From assembly GCA_018266395.1 (NCBI GenBank), contig JAFEAM010000034.1, positions 48,795 to 112,794 of the forward strand: DNA of 64,000 nt, read 5' to 3'. Each line of letters begins with the position of its first letter. Within the stretch, counting starts at the first letter, position 1. This stretch comes from Bacteroidota bacterium (lineage in GTDB: Bacteria > Bacteroidota > Bacteroidia > Cytophagales > Cyclobacteriaceae). The position numbers and the translations under genes are program-made. Positions 36,699 to 46,300 of this stretch are shown here, piece after piece. The notes below the pieces were generated by a model. It saw nothing but the letters and a program-made list of their open reading frames with translations, did not search any database and had not been told where the DNA came from.

Positions 36699-37805
36699 AT
36701 GAAAGCGAAATACACTTTAATGCTGCTGGGGATCATGTCTGCAGCTGCAGTCTGGGCGCAGGAAACAGATGACATGTATTTCAATTCGAAAGATCGCGCG
36801 CAGATTATTGCCGCAAACAATGTGGTAATGGCGAAAAGGTATCAGCAGGAAGATATCAATGCCGTAAGAACCAATCCTGTCAACCCGTCTGACAGCTATT
36901 CAGGACGAGGGATCAATCCCGAGTTCAACGCTCAGACGAAGAACGGCACACAAGTAATTCAAAACAACCCTGATTATTTCATTGCAAATTATCAGCCCAC
37001 GAATGTCAACAAGAATCTTTATGGCGGAAACTCCATGACAGGTTATCCTTATTATGGAGGAACAAGTTCATACATGAATTCTTCCTATGGAATGGGATAC
37101 TCACCGTATGGCAGCATGTATTCGCCTTATGGAATGGGGATGTACTCACCCTATGGTATGTACTCACCGATGAGTATGTATTCGCCTTATGGTATGTATT
37201 CACCCTACGGAATGGGGATGTCAGGATTAAGCATGTCCATGGGATATGGCTTCGGGGGCTACGGATCCGGATTTTACAGTGGCATTGGCTACGGAATGGG
37301 CAGCATGTATGGACCTTCCAGCATGTTCTGGAATGTAGGCATGGGCTCATTCTACGGAATGTACCCATATGGCTCTCCTTACAGCTACGGCTATGGGCCG
37401 GCAGCGGCTTATTATTCTGACGCCCCGAATGTAGTGCATGGCAGGCACCCTGCACGGAGTTCCGGACTTAACAATTATGTAGATAACTCGAGAAGCGCCG
37501 GTATGATTAACGGCACCAACGGACGTGCACGAATGGAAGGGCGCGCAAGCGGTACTACGAATAACTATTATGACCGCAGTTGGAGGAACACTGTCGATAA
37601 CTATGGTTCAATGAGCAATGGTTCCGGTTGGAACGGCGGTAGCAACTCCCGAAGCGGCTTCTGGAGTAACAATAACGCCTGGGATGGCGGCAGCAGGTCT
37701 TCATTTGGATCAAGCAACTTCGGGTCACGTAGTGGCGGCTTCGGAGGCGGTGGCTTCAGCGGTGGTGGTGGCGGCGGTGGAGGTGGTCATTCACGCGGTC
37801 GTTAA
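36699..37805 (+). CDS. Exported low-complexity Tyr/Gly/Ser/Met-rich protein
   Basis: 368 aa. Signal peptide MKAKYTLMLLGIMSAAAVWA. Residues 21-105 are ordinary, with two polar stretches. Residues 110-240 are almost only Y, G, S, M and P, including five YSPYG units (134, 141, 149, 161, 167) and one YSPMS variant, then FGGYGSGFYSGIGYGMG. After a charged stretch (245-300) the C-terminus is Asn/Gly/Ser-rich and ends in a run of nine glycines and HSRGR. I do not recognise a family. Aromatic/Gly repeats of this kind suggest an extracellular structural or adhesive, intrinsically disordered protein (inference). It is 24 bases upstream of the FadL-type porin, so likely co-transcribed. Confidence 0.75.
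   Translation: MKAKYTLMLLGIMSAAAVWAQETDDMYFNSKDRAQIIAANNVVMAKRYQQEDINAVRTNPVNPSDSYSGRGINPEFNAQTKNGTQVIQNNPDYFIANYQPTNVNKNLYGGNSMTGYPYYGGTSSYMNSSYGMGYSPYGSMYSPYGMGMYSPYGMYSPMSMYSPYGMYSPYGMGMSGLSMSMGYGFGGYGSGFYSGIGYGMGSMYGPSSMFWNVGMGSFYGMYPYGSPYSYGYGPAAAYYSDAPNVVHGRHPARSSGLNNYVDNSRSAGMINGTNGRARMEGRASGTTNNYYDRSWRNTVDNYGSMSNGSGWNGGSNSRSGFWSNNNAWDGGSRSSFGSSNFGSRSGGFGGGGFSGGGGGGGGGHSRGR
37098..37211 (+). repeat. Coding micro-repeat: YSPYG units
   Basis: About 114 bases encoding YSPYG-x(1-3) units with similar codons (tattcgccttatgg, tactcaccctatgg). Slippage or recombination here could vary repeat number between strains. Confidence 0.7.
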
Positions 37806-37829
37806 CAAATCCATTAAATTCTTTTCTAT

Positions 37830-39374
37830 ATGCGCATAAAGGTCGTTTCAGCGATCGTGGGATTGGTATGGATGTGGGGTTCGGCGGCAATGGGGCAGAC
37901 TTATTCAGAAGAAGCACTGACGTTAAGCCGCATCAGCCCTGGAGGAACGGCCAGAATACAAGGAATGGGCGGCGTGCAGAATTCATTGGGAGGAGATCTG
38001 AGTTCCGCATACTACAACCCCGCCGGTTTGGGAATGTTTAACCGTTCTGACTTCCAGATAACGCCCGGTTATGCGATGTCAGGAATCGGCACTTCTTACC
38101 TTGGTAACTCAGCCAATGCCAATCAAAACAATCTCATGCTTGCCAACCTTGGCATTGCATTTCATACCAGCAAGGATGGAGAAAAAGGACTCTGGGGCGG
38201 GACTTTTGCCATCAACTTCAATCGTACTAACAATTTCAATGAATCATTCACCTATTCGGCCCTGAATAAAGACAACTCTATTATTGACTATTTCATCCAG
38301 GACGCCAACGGAGCCGGCACTTCTCAGTTTGATACAAACGGAGCCAACTACAATACGCCAACCGGTCTTAGTTACTTCAACTATCTTATCGGCCCGCAGT
38401 CAGAAGTGGATGCCAATGCACCCAACGATCAGTACTTCACCTACATTTATCCCTATCTACCTACTCAAACCGAGACCGTCAAGAACAGCGGTTCACAGAG
38501 TCAGTGGACCTTCTCCTATGGGGTAAACTATAATGACAAGATATTTCTCGGATTCGGCATCGGACTGGCTTCCTTCAAATACAAGTCGCAGAAGACTTAT
38601 ACTGAAACCTTTCTGGATCCTTACAATTTCCCTGATGGCACAACCGGTACGTCTCCCATGTCCAAGATGGTACTCAATGAGACCCTTGATCTCAGTGGAT
38701 CTGCTATCAATGCCACTTTCGGAGCAATCTTCAGGCCTGTCGATGACTTTCAGTTTGGCCTGTCCGCGGCTACACCCAGCGGATACCTCATCAATGACAG
38801 CTACAACGCTTCCATGCAGACCACCTGGAACAATTTCACCTATCCGGCTACAGGCAAGGCGTTAAACAACGAAGCTGCCAATACAGATATCGTTTCTACG
38901 ACCTACAATTTATCCACACCCTGGCGTGTTACAGGTGGTGCAACATACTTTTTTCAAAAGAATGGATTCATAAGCGCCGATGCTGAATGGGTAAATTATG
39001 GAGCGACCCACTACAGCTCCACCACCGGCGATGACTGGTCGGCAGACAATCAAGACATCAAAGATCTCTACAAGTCGGTCATTAATCTCCGGGTTGGCGG
39101 AGAATACCGCATGAAGGACTATCGTTTCCGTGCAGGGTATCGCCTTATGCCTGATCCATTTCAGTCTTCTCAGAATGGCGTGGACAGAAGCCTGTCATCT
39201 TATACAGCGGGAGTCGGCTACCGGAAGACAAGTTTCTACATTGACATGGCCGTGGTCTACACAATGGGCAGCAATTCATACCGGCCCTACCACCTCAATT
39301 CTCCGTACAGTCCCCTCGTCAATCTGAGCGGCCAGGCCACAACCGTTATGTTTACCGTGGGGTTCCCGTTTTGA
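37830..39374 (+). CDS. Outer-membrane transporter, OmpP1/FadL/TodX family
   Basis: 514 aa; signal peptide ending GSAAMGQ. The start of the mature part carries the FadL-family hatch signature: ALTLSRISPGGTARIQGMGGVQNSLGGDLSSAYYNPAGLGMF, with the conserved NPAGL. The remainder is an antiparallel barrel ending VMFTVGFPF with a terminal Phe. Family members take up long-chain fatty acids or other hydrophobic compounds across the outer membrane. It follows the low-complexity gene by 24 bases, and its last 23 bases overlap aroK on the other strand. Confidence 0.87.
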   Translation: MRIKVVSAIVGLVWMWGSAAMGQTYSEEALTLSRISPGGTARIQGMGGVQNSLGGDLSSAYYNPAGLGMFNRSDFQITPGYAMSGIGTSYLGNSANANQNNLMLANLGIAFHTSKDGEKGLWGGTFAINFNRTNNFNESFTYSALNKDNSIIDYFIQDANGAGTSQFDTNGANYNTPTGLSYFNYLIGPQSEVDANAPNDQYFTYIYPYLPTQTETVKNSGSQSQWTFSYGVNYNDKIFLGFGIGLASFKYKSQKTYTETFLDPYNFPDGTTGTSPMSKMVLNETLDLSGSAINATFGAIFRPVDDFQFGLSAATPSGYLINDSYNASMQTTWNNFTYPATGKALNNEAANTDIVSTTYNLSTPWRVTGGATYFFQKNGFISADAEWVNYGATHYSSTTGDDWSADNQDIKDLYKSVINLRVGGEYRMKDYRFRAGYRLMPDPFQSSQNGVDRSLSSYTAGVGYRKTSFYIDMAVVYTMGSNSYRPYHLNSPYSPLVNLSGQATTVMFTVGFPF

Positions 39375-39870
39375 TTACCTGAAGGAGGGTTGAGATACTG
39401 ATTTCTGAACCTTCAACCGTATGGTGTGCCAGGTGATAGAAGGAGATTCTTTTGGAACGTAATGATTCAAGATGACTTTCCAATTCCTCTGTTGAGGTCC
39501 TTGCAAAAAGGGGCCGATCCTCAAGCGCAGTCTGCCTGAGTCGGTCCGCGATGACCTGAACGGGGACATCAAGGAAAATAGTCAGTCCGGAAAGCTTCAT
39601 CAAAGAAAGGTTGTCATAGAAACAGGGTGTACCTCCCCCCGTGGCCATGACAAATGAATCGGCTCCCGTACACCACTTTTCAAGTTCTTTTTTTTCAATT
39701 TCACGGAAGTGATCTTCCCCCTTCTTCGAAAAAATGGAGGCTATGCTCTCGCCCGCATTCTTTTCGATTTCAGCATCCAGGTCTACAAACTGAAGATTCA
39801 ACTGGCTTGCCAATGCATTGCCGATTGTAGTCTTACCGGATCCAGGCAGTCCCAATAGAAAGATTTTCAA
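39352..39870 (-). CDS. aroK: Shikimate kinase
   Basis: 172 aa, normal AroK length. Walker A GLPGSGKTT (8-16), DLDAEIE for shikimate binding, FREIEKKEL, the ATGGGTP glycine motif near 77, and the LID-type arginine region (ALEDRPLFAR). It phosphorylates shikimate to shikimate 3-phosphate in aromatic amino-acid synthesis. The start is TTG: no in-frame ATG fits between the upstream stop 6 bases away and the P-loop. It is the last gene of a DUF1599-DoxX-aroK run, and its 3' end lies within the porin gene for 23 bases. Confidence 0.93.
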   Translation of the reverse strand: MKIFLLGLPGSGKTTIGNALASQLNLQFVDLDAEIEKNAGESIASIFSKKGEDHFREIEKKELEKWCTGADSFVMATGGGTPCFYDNLSLMKLSGLTIFLDVPVQVIADRLRQTALEDRPLFARTSTEELESHLESLRSKRISFYHLAHHTVEGSEISISTLLQVIKTGTPR

Positions 39871-39876
39871 AATATT

Positions 39877-40989
39877 TCAGTTAGATCCCAATATGGAAAC
39901 AATGTCTGCGACACCCGGGGTGTCGTTATAGTGCCAATTACCCAGGACCGTACCATCCTTCCACAGTGCTATTCCGGGATTGGAGCGGATGATTGTCTTC
40001 AGTACGGTCGCATCGGCATAACCAAAGGGGCATGCCAACTGAAATTCATGCCTGAAAGCTTCAGTTTGCTCATATGGCGATGAAGTGAGCAGTAAGCAGT
40101 CAACTTTTCCACGAAGACCATCGGTCAACTCTTTAATATCTTTCAAATGGGATGAAGAAGCTTTTTTCACATCATACATGACGATCAGCAATTTGGATCC
40201 CTGAAAAGTGGACTGCGTTACATCTTCACCTTCCGGAGTGCTGACAGAATAATCGGTGATCTTAGGTTTGATTTTGTCCTCATTCAGTACCCTCGACGAT
40301 TTGTATACATATCCTTCTTCGGCTTGCAGGAATTTCATCGAATGAACGATCTGGCCGTCTTTTTCAAACGCATATTCAATTTCAGGTTGTTCAGCGGGCA
40401 ACATCTGCTGAGGAATGTTATTGCCCACCTTGTAGGCCCTGAAATCAATAAATGGAAGATGGTTTATGGCATAGACCCCAAGCGCGAGGCAAATTACTGC
40501 AGTTGCAGTAACAACTGTATGACCCTCCATGGTACGAAGAGCGCTCTGATATTTCCTTCTGTACCAGAACAGGTGCAGGACAAAGGTCATCAGGAACACA
40601 TCTTTCCAGAAGGATTCCCATGGTGTGAGTTTGATGGCATCGCCAAAACATCCGCAATCCGTTACTTTTTCAAAATAGGCCGAATAGAAAGTCAGGAAAG
40701 TGAAGAACGTCATCAGCAAAAGCAGCACCCAGGTTGTACTGCGCATGCGATAGTAAATCAGTATGGCAACGCCAAGCGTAATCTCAAGTATGATCATCAC
40801 CATCGCAATCTCCAGGGACCATGGAATGAAGAAATGGAAGAATGAAGCAAAGTCAGTTGCAAACACTTCGAAATACTCCTCCATCTTGATCTGGGTTCCA
40901 ACAGGATCATTCAGTTTGATCAATCCTGAAAAAATAAAGAGTCCACCTACAAGGTAACGGGCAACGTGATCAATGATTCTAAAAAACAT
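39877..40989 (-). CDS. DoxX-type BT_3928-family membrane protein with thioredoxin-like tail
   Basis: 370 aa from the ATG at 40989 (a GTG at 40998, directly next to the DUF1599 stop, is the alternative). Four TM helices in a DoxX-like domain (1-150) with VGGLFIFSGLIKLNDPVG and the Cys motif DCGCFGDAI after TM3. A fifth TM (about 160) leads to an extracytoplasmic domain resembling a thioredoxin fold (about 220-370), which has no CxxC. The family BT_3928 is widely conserved in Bacteroidota; a membrane redox role is suggested by the CGCFGD motif but unproven. Confidence 0.82.
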   Translation of the reverse strand: MFFRIIDHVARYLVGGLFIFSGLIKLNDPVGTQIKMEEYFEVFATDFASFFHFFIPWSLEIAMVMIILEITLGVAILIYYRMRSTTWVLLLLMTFFTFLTFYSAYFEKVTDCGCFGDAIKLTPWESFWKDVFLMTFVLHLFWYRRKYQSALRTMEGHTVVTATAVICLALGVYAINHLPFIDFRAYKVGNNIPQQMLPAEQPEIEYAFEKDGQIVHSMKFLQAEEGYVYKSSRVLNEDKIKPKITDYSVSTPEGEDVTQSTFQGSKLLIVMYDVKKASSSHLKDIKELTDGLRGKVDCLLLTSSPYEQTEAFRHEFQLACPFGYADATVLKTIIRSNPGIALWKDGTVLGNWHYNDTPGVADIVSILGSN

Positions 40990-40998
40990 TTGTTTCAC

Positions 40999-41553
40999 TT
41001 AAGAATTGCTGCCGGACTGCTCTCCCAGTTTGATAAGGCAGAATACGGCATAGTTGATGATATCCTGGTAATTGGCCGCAACGCCTTCGCTTACCAGGGT
41101 AACTCCGGCATTGTCCTCAATTTGTTTGACCCGAAGCAGCTTCATAAGTATGATGTCGGTCATGGATCCTACTCTCATGTCTCGCCATGCTTCTCCATAG
41201 TCATGATTCTTGTCCTCAAGCAATTGTCGTGTTTCGGTTATAACCTCTTCATAATAACGCGCCACCTCCTGGGGTGATAACTCCATGACAGCAGATTCCC
41301 GCAGGCGGAGTTGAATCAAGGCAATAACACAATAATTAATGATCCCAATGAATTCATCACGGATACTGTCAGCTATTTTTTGAGTTCCCTTTTCCTGTAT
41401 GCTCCGGATTCGCTGTGCCTTTATGTAAAGTTGATCGGTTATGCTTGGAAGTCGGAGTACACGCCAGGCAGTTCCGTAGTCGCGTGTTTTCTTCACGAAC
41501 AGGTCTTGGCAGGCGCTTATAACCTCGGTATATTGGGTTGCGGTTCGGGTCAT
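40999..41553 (-). CDS. DUF1599 protein (duplicated MazG-like helical domain)
   Basis: 184 aa. Two halves repeat: FVKKTRDYGTAWRVLRL...IINYCVIALIQL (about 19-83) and LEDKNHDYGEAWRDMRV...IINYAVFCLIKL (about 112-176), each with K-x-DYG-xAWR and a closing IINY helix. The DUF1599 family has an all-alpha NTP-pyrophosphatase-like fold, and the DYG/E pattern fits a metal-binding helix, but activity is not shown. It starts only 10 bases from folP in the opposite direction and is the first gene of the DoxX-aroK run. Confidence 0.85.
   Translation of the reverse strand: MTRTATQYTEVISACQDLFVKKTRDYGTAWRVLRLPSITDQLYIKAQRIRSIQEKGTQKIADSIRDEFIGIINYCVIALIQLRLRESAVMELSPQEVARYYEEVITETRQLLEDKNHDYGEAWRDMRVGSMTDIILMKLLRVKQIEDNAGVTLVSEGVAANYQDIINYAVFCLIKLGEQSGSNS
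41506..41536 (+). promoter_or_regulatory. Promoter candidate for folP-cdaA inside the DUF1599 gene
   Basis: TTG at 41506-41508, 20-base spacer, TATATTGG at 41529-41536 (one mismatch to TAnnTTTG), lying in the first codons of the opposite gene. It would give a leader of about 20 bases to the GTG at 41564. Confidence 0.3.
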
Positions 41554-41563
41554 TTGATGAAGG

Positions 41564-42457
41564 GTGCAAAATAACAGATTTTACAGCAACAAAACATTGA
41601 ACGTCGGCGGTCGACTGGTGCCGATGCAGCCCCCTCTTGTCATGGGCATTATCAACGTCACCCCCGACAGTTTTTATGATGGCGGCCAATTCAATAATGA
41701 GAAATCAATCCTGGAACTGGCCGCGCGTCATTTGAGTGAAGGGGCCGCATTTCTTGATATAGGCGGATACTCAACCAGGCAGAATGCCGATCAGGTAAAG
41801 GAAGAAGAGGAGCTTAAACGTGTGCTTCCTGCACTGAAGGCCATTGTCAGGGAGTACCCTCATGCGACCATTTCGGTCGATACCTTCACTGCGTCAGTTG
41901 CTTACGCTGCCTTGAGTGAAGGGGCGGGATTGATCAACGATGCTTCAGGGGCCACCAACAGTTCACTGCTTGACGTTATTTCACGTCATAAGGTCCCCTA
42001 TGTACTTATGCACACAAGGGGCAATCCCCAGACCATGACCGGCCTGACAGACTACACTGATGTGGTAGCGGACATAATGAGTTACTTCCTTGCTAAAGTG
42101 GATACGCTGAGAAGCCAGGGAATAGCAGACATTATTCTCGATCCCGGATTCGGATTTGCGAAGACTCCCTACCAAAACTTTCAGTTGTTGGGCTCCCTCG
42201 ATCAATTTCACGTGCTGGCAAGGCCCTTGATGGTGGGGCTTTCACGCAAATCCATGATTTGGCGTACACTGGAAACAACACCGGATCATGCATTGAACGG
42301 AACTACCGCGCTCCACACTGTGGCGCTACTGAAAGGAGCTTCCATTCTGAGGGTGCACGATGTGAAGCAGGCAATAGAATGTATCCGTCTGGTTTCAACA
42401 CTGTCCGCTGGGACAGAACCGTTTCTCAAAGGGTTCCCAATGGCTGATCAAAAATGA
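41564..42457 (+). CDS. folP: Dihydropteroate synthase
   Basis: 297 aa. TIM-barrel motifs: VMGIINVTPDSFYDGG, DIGGYSTR, ISVDTF, INDASG, VLMHTRGNPQTM, ILDPGFGFAKT and VGLSRKSM, all as expected for pterin and pABA sites. It joins pABA to dihydropterin pyrophosphate in folate synthesis. The start is GTG at 41564 with a stop just upstream in frame; the homologous domain begins about ten residues in at LNVGG. cdaA follows after 12 bases, a pairing I know from other Bacteroidota. Confidence 0.95.
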   Translation: MQNNRFYSNKTLNVGGRLVPMQPPLVMGIINVTPDSFYDGGQFNNEKSILELAARHLSEGAAFLDIGGYSTRQNADQVKEEEELKRVLPALKAIVREYPHATISVDTFTASVAYAALSEGAGLINDASGATNSSLLDVISRHKVPYVLMHTRGNPQTMTGLTDYTDVVADIMSYFLAKVDTLRSQGIADIILDPGFGFAKTPYQNFQLLGSLDQFHVLARPLMVGLSRKSMIWRTLETTPDHALNGTTALHTVALLKGASILRVHDVKQAIECIRLVSTLSAGTEPFLKGFPMADQK

Positions 42458-42469
42458 CTTAACTTTGAC

Positions 42470-43333
42470 ATGGTGACGCTCGCTTTCAAAGTTGCATTCC
42501 TTGATATCACCTGGGTGGATCTCGCCGATATTACCCTGGTCGCGATCCTTTTGTATCAGGTGTACAAAATGATTCGCGGAAGCCTGGCAGTAAATATTTT
42601 TCTGGGGATTCTGTCACTTTACCTGATCTACCTCGTGGTGCGCGCAGCCCAGATGGAACTTCTGGCCACTATTTTAGGACAGTTCATGGGTGTTGGGGTT
42701 TTGGCCATGATCATTCTCTTCCAACCCGAGCTGAGAAAGTTTCTACTGGTTATTGGCAGGAGTACGGAGCTTAATCGTGATTTTTTCAAGTCATTGGCCA
42801 ACTGGAGCAACCGATTCCATGATGATTTTGATGTTCACAGTCTTATTGAGTCGATAAAGACTATGAAAGCTACCAGGACGGGAGCTTTGATTGTCTTTTC
42901 AAGAGACAGCGAATTAAAGTTCTATGTTGAAACCGGTGACCCATTGGATGCAGAGGTCAATAAGCGCCTGATCATCTCGATCTTCGGAAAGAACAGCCCG
43001 TTGCACGATGGCGCCGTTATCATATACAAAGGCAGAATCAAAGCGGCGCGTTGCGTACTTCCTGTAAGCGAAAATGATCACTTGCCTGCTCATTTTGGTT
43101 TGCGTCATCGCTCGGCAATAGGTATGAGCGAAGTGACCGACACGCTCGTCCTTGCGATTTCGGAAGAGACCGGGAGACTGATTCTTGCCCGTAACGGAAA
43201 ATTTCTAAGAAGTCTCAAGCTGAGACAGGTCGAGCAGAAAATCCTTGAGTATCTCCATCGTGAAGAGCCGGAAAAGTGGGATGCGATGCCCGTTGAAACT
43301 GAGGCTTCTGAGCCACAGGAAGTCAAAGGTTAG
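42470..43333 (+). CDS. cdaA: Diadenylate cyclase CdaA (c-di-AMP synthase)
   Basis: 287 aa. Three N-terminal TM helices (about 20-85), then the DAC domain with the catalytic DGA at 180-182 (SPLHDGAVII) and RHR at 212-214 (GLRHRSAIG). It makes cyclic di-AMP from two ATP at the inner membrane, a second messenger for osmolyte and cell-wall control. No CdaR or GlmM is beside it. It lies 12 bases after folP, and the WD40-caspase gene begins 51 bases later in the same direction. Confidence 0.94.
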   Translation: MVTLAFKVAFLDITWVDLADITLVAILLYQVYKMIRGSLAVNIFLGILSLYLIYLVVRAAQMELLATILGQFMGVGVLAMIILFQPELRKFLLVIGRSTELNRDFFKSLANWSNRFHDDFDVHSLIESIKTMKATRTGALIVFSRDSELKFYVETGDPLDAEVNKRLIISIFGKNSPLHDGAVIIYKGRIKAARCVLPVSENDHLPAHFGLRHRSAIGMSEVTDTLVLAISEETGRLILARNGKFLRSLKLRQVEQKILEYLHREEPEKWDAMPVETEASEPQEVKG

Positions 43334-43384
43334 TCTCCATCCAAGATGGTCAGGTTATTCCTTTGCATAAGTTTAAAGCGCCTA

Positions 43385-46300
43385 ATGTCGATGCAACTCC
43401 TGATTGCCCTACTGGTTCTCGCACCCTTGCTCGCCAACGGCCAGGAAATTGAAACCGTTATCCAAAGAGGACATGAGCTCGCTGTGATCTCTATTGCCAC
43501 GAGTCCTGACAGCAATTTGGTAGCCACCGGCAGTCGTGACAAGTCGGCAAAACTCTGGGATCTTCACTCTTTGCGTGAAGTGCGGAGTTTTCTTGGTCAT
43601 GAGTACTCCGTTACAACTCTTGCTTTCACTCCGGATGGAGAGTTTCTCTTGACTGGAAGTAGTGATGGTACACTCCGCAAATGGGACGTTCTTACCGGAA
43701 GGGAAATAAGCAACTTCAATCCCTTTGGGGAGACCATAACTGATATTGTCATCTCACCCGACGGGAAGCATTACGCTGTTTCCTGCCTGAAATACGCAGT
43801 CAGAATTTACGGGTTGGATAATGACAAACTCGTTAAGGAACTGGAGGCAAATCCGGAAGGCAACCGAAGGGGAGTGAATCTCGCCTTCAGTGCCGATGGA
43901 AGGTTTCTTGCCCTTGGCGAAGACAATCGCAAGGCTTCTGTTTACCAGACCTCCGACTGGAAGCCCGTCCATGCTTTTGAATTTGGATCCGGCTGGTGCG
44001 GAGGTTGCGCCACTTTTGTTGGTTTTACTCCCGACAGTAAGTCACTCGTGATGGCTTCCCACCACGGGTCTGTAAAGCAATACGATCTTGAGAACGGGAA
44101 ACTCTATCGACAGTACGCAGATGAAATCTCTGACCCTACATCCATTCAGGTAAGCCCAGACGGAAGGCTGCTGATGGTGGCAACAGAAAAAGACATTCAC
44201 TTGTGGGACATCTCGAACGGTAAAGCCCACTCGTCATTTAATGCCGGCAATGACAAGGAAATCAATGAAGTAGCGTTCACCAGAAATGGCAAATACCTTC
44301 TGATTACCTCGAACGATAACTCTTGTCACCTGTGGAATTTGGCACTTGCGAAGGACACCGGAAGTCTTACCGGTTTCCTGAACATGAGAGACAAGGGTGG
44401 AATGACCTATGACCCAAACTTCATTTGGGATATGCAGATTTCAAAATACGTACGCTTCAAAAATCATCTCCTACTCACCCCGGACGGAAAGACATTGATC
44501 AAAGGCAAGTTTGGCTCAAAGGTTAAACGATGGGATATCGCCTCTGGAAAAACAAAAATGGAATATGCCGGCCATTCGAAGGCGGTACTCTGCTATGATC
44601 TTTCACGGGATGGTAAGAGACTCATCACAGGGGGCGGTGATGGACGCATTATTCTCTGGGATACCGAAACGGGCGATACCATAAGAGTAATCAAAGCTCA
44701 CCGGGAACCGATACTCGACGTACAATTCTGCAGTGATGAATCCAAGGTTGCAGCCTCCAGTTGGGATGCCACTTTGGCAACCTGGGATCTCTCGTCCGGA
44801 AAAGCACTCAATTATTTCGACTTTGAAAACAACTCGGCGCTTAACCTGCTTTGGGGGCCATCCGACCTTTATCTTTTCACCTCCCAGGGAAAGGATTTAA
44901 GGCTCCTGGAATTGGATTCAAAAACCGCAGTGAGAGATTTTGTGGGGCATCAGGATATCATTGGTTCAATCCGCCTCAGCAACGATCAGCAGCAACTGCT
45001 TTCTGCCAGTTGGGACGGAAGCATCCGGTTGTGGAATGTTTCTAGCGGACTGATGACCAAGAAATTCCTGGGACATCATGGAGCGGTTCACACAGCCGTC
45101 TTCAGTCCAGACGAAAGATATATTTATTCTGCGGGGGCCGATCGTCAGATAAGAGTGTGGGAAGTCCTCTCGGGCAAAATAATACGTACAATGGATGGGC
45201 ATAAAGCTGAAGTCACCTCGCTCATATTCAGTCCGGATCATTCCATGCTGATCAGCCACAGCGTCGATGGCGCAACAAAATTCTGGGATTTAAATAATGG
45301 AAAAGAGTTTTTTGAACATATTCACTTTGGTGAGAATGAATGGATGGTTAAAAATCCTGAAGGATATTTTAATGGAACTCAGGAAGCAAGACGTTTCATT
45401 CACTTCGTGGATGGATTGAAAACTTACTCTGTTGATCAGTTCTTTGAAGAGTTCTTCAGACCCGATCTCCTTCCCCGCATCTTTCAGGATAGAGGTGGTG
45501 ATGACTTGAAGGGCCTGAAGGGGAAATTGCAAAAGTCTCCTCCACCGAAGGTTAAACTCGCGGTGGTGCCAACGACAGAGCCTGGCAAAGCCGATGTCTT
45601 CATCAAAGTTACGGACACCGGGAGTGGCCTGAGCACCATTCGGCTATTCCAAAATGGCAAGTCGATACCCATCAAATACCAGGAAAGTCCAACTCAGGAA
45701 AAAGATCAGACCTTCACCCACCGGCAGACCATCAATCTGGTGGCCGGCAATAACACCATCACCGCCTCTGTATCAAATAAAGACAGAATCGAATCTGATC
45801 CGGTGTCAACTGAAGTCTTTTCTGAACAGGCAGGACAAACCAGCACCTGTCACATCCTTGCAGTGGGGATCAATCAATATAAGAATCAGCGGATGACCCT
45901 TAACTATGCACGCCCTGATGCAGAATCTTTTGCTGAAATCATGAACAACAAAAGTTCCAGCCTGTTCAGGAAGGTCGAGGTCATCACGCTTTTCGACAAT
46001 GACGCAACCAGACAGAATATTCTGGCCAAACTGGACGATATCGCATCGCGAATCGGACAAGAAGATGTGTTTGTATTTTACTACGCAGGTCACGGAAGCA
46101 TGGTTGATGATAAATTCTTCTTTATCCCAACCGAAAGTTCAAGGCTTTATGATATAGGGAGCCTCCAGAAAGAGGCCATTGAAGCGGGGTTGCTTCAGGA
46201 AAAGTTTAGAAACATCAGGGCCCTTAAGCAGCTCATCGTCATGGACGCATGCCAAAGCGGTGGATCCGTCGAACTCCTCGCCACGCGGGGTGCTGCCGAG

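Noticed and set aside
37006-37455. 149-codon minus-strand frame across the YSPYG repeats
   Set aside because: Low-complexity shadow (Cys/His/Arg-rich) of the repeat region.
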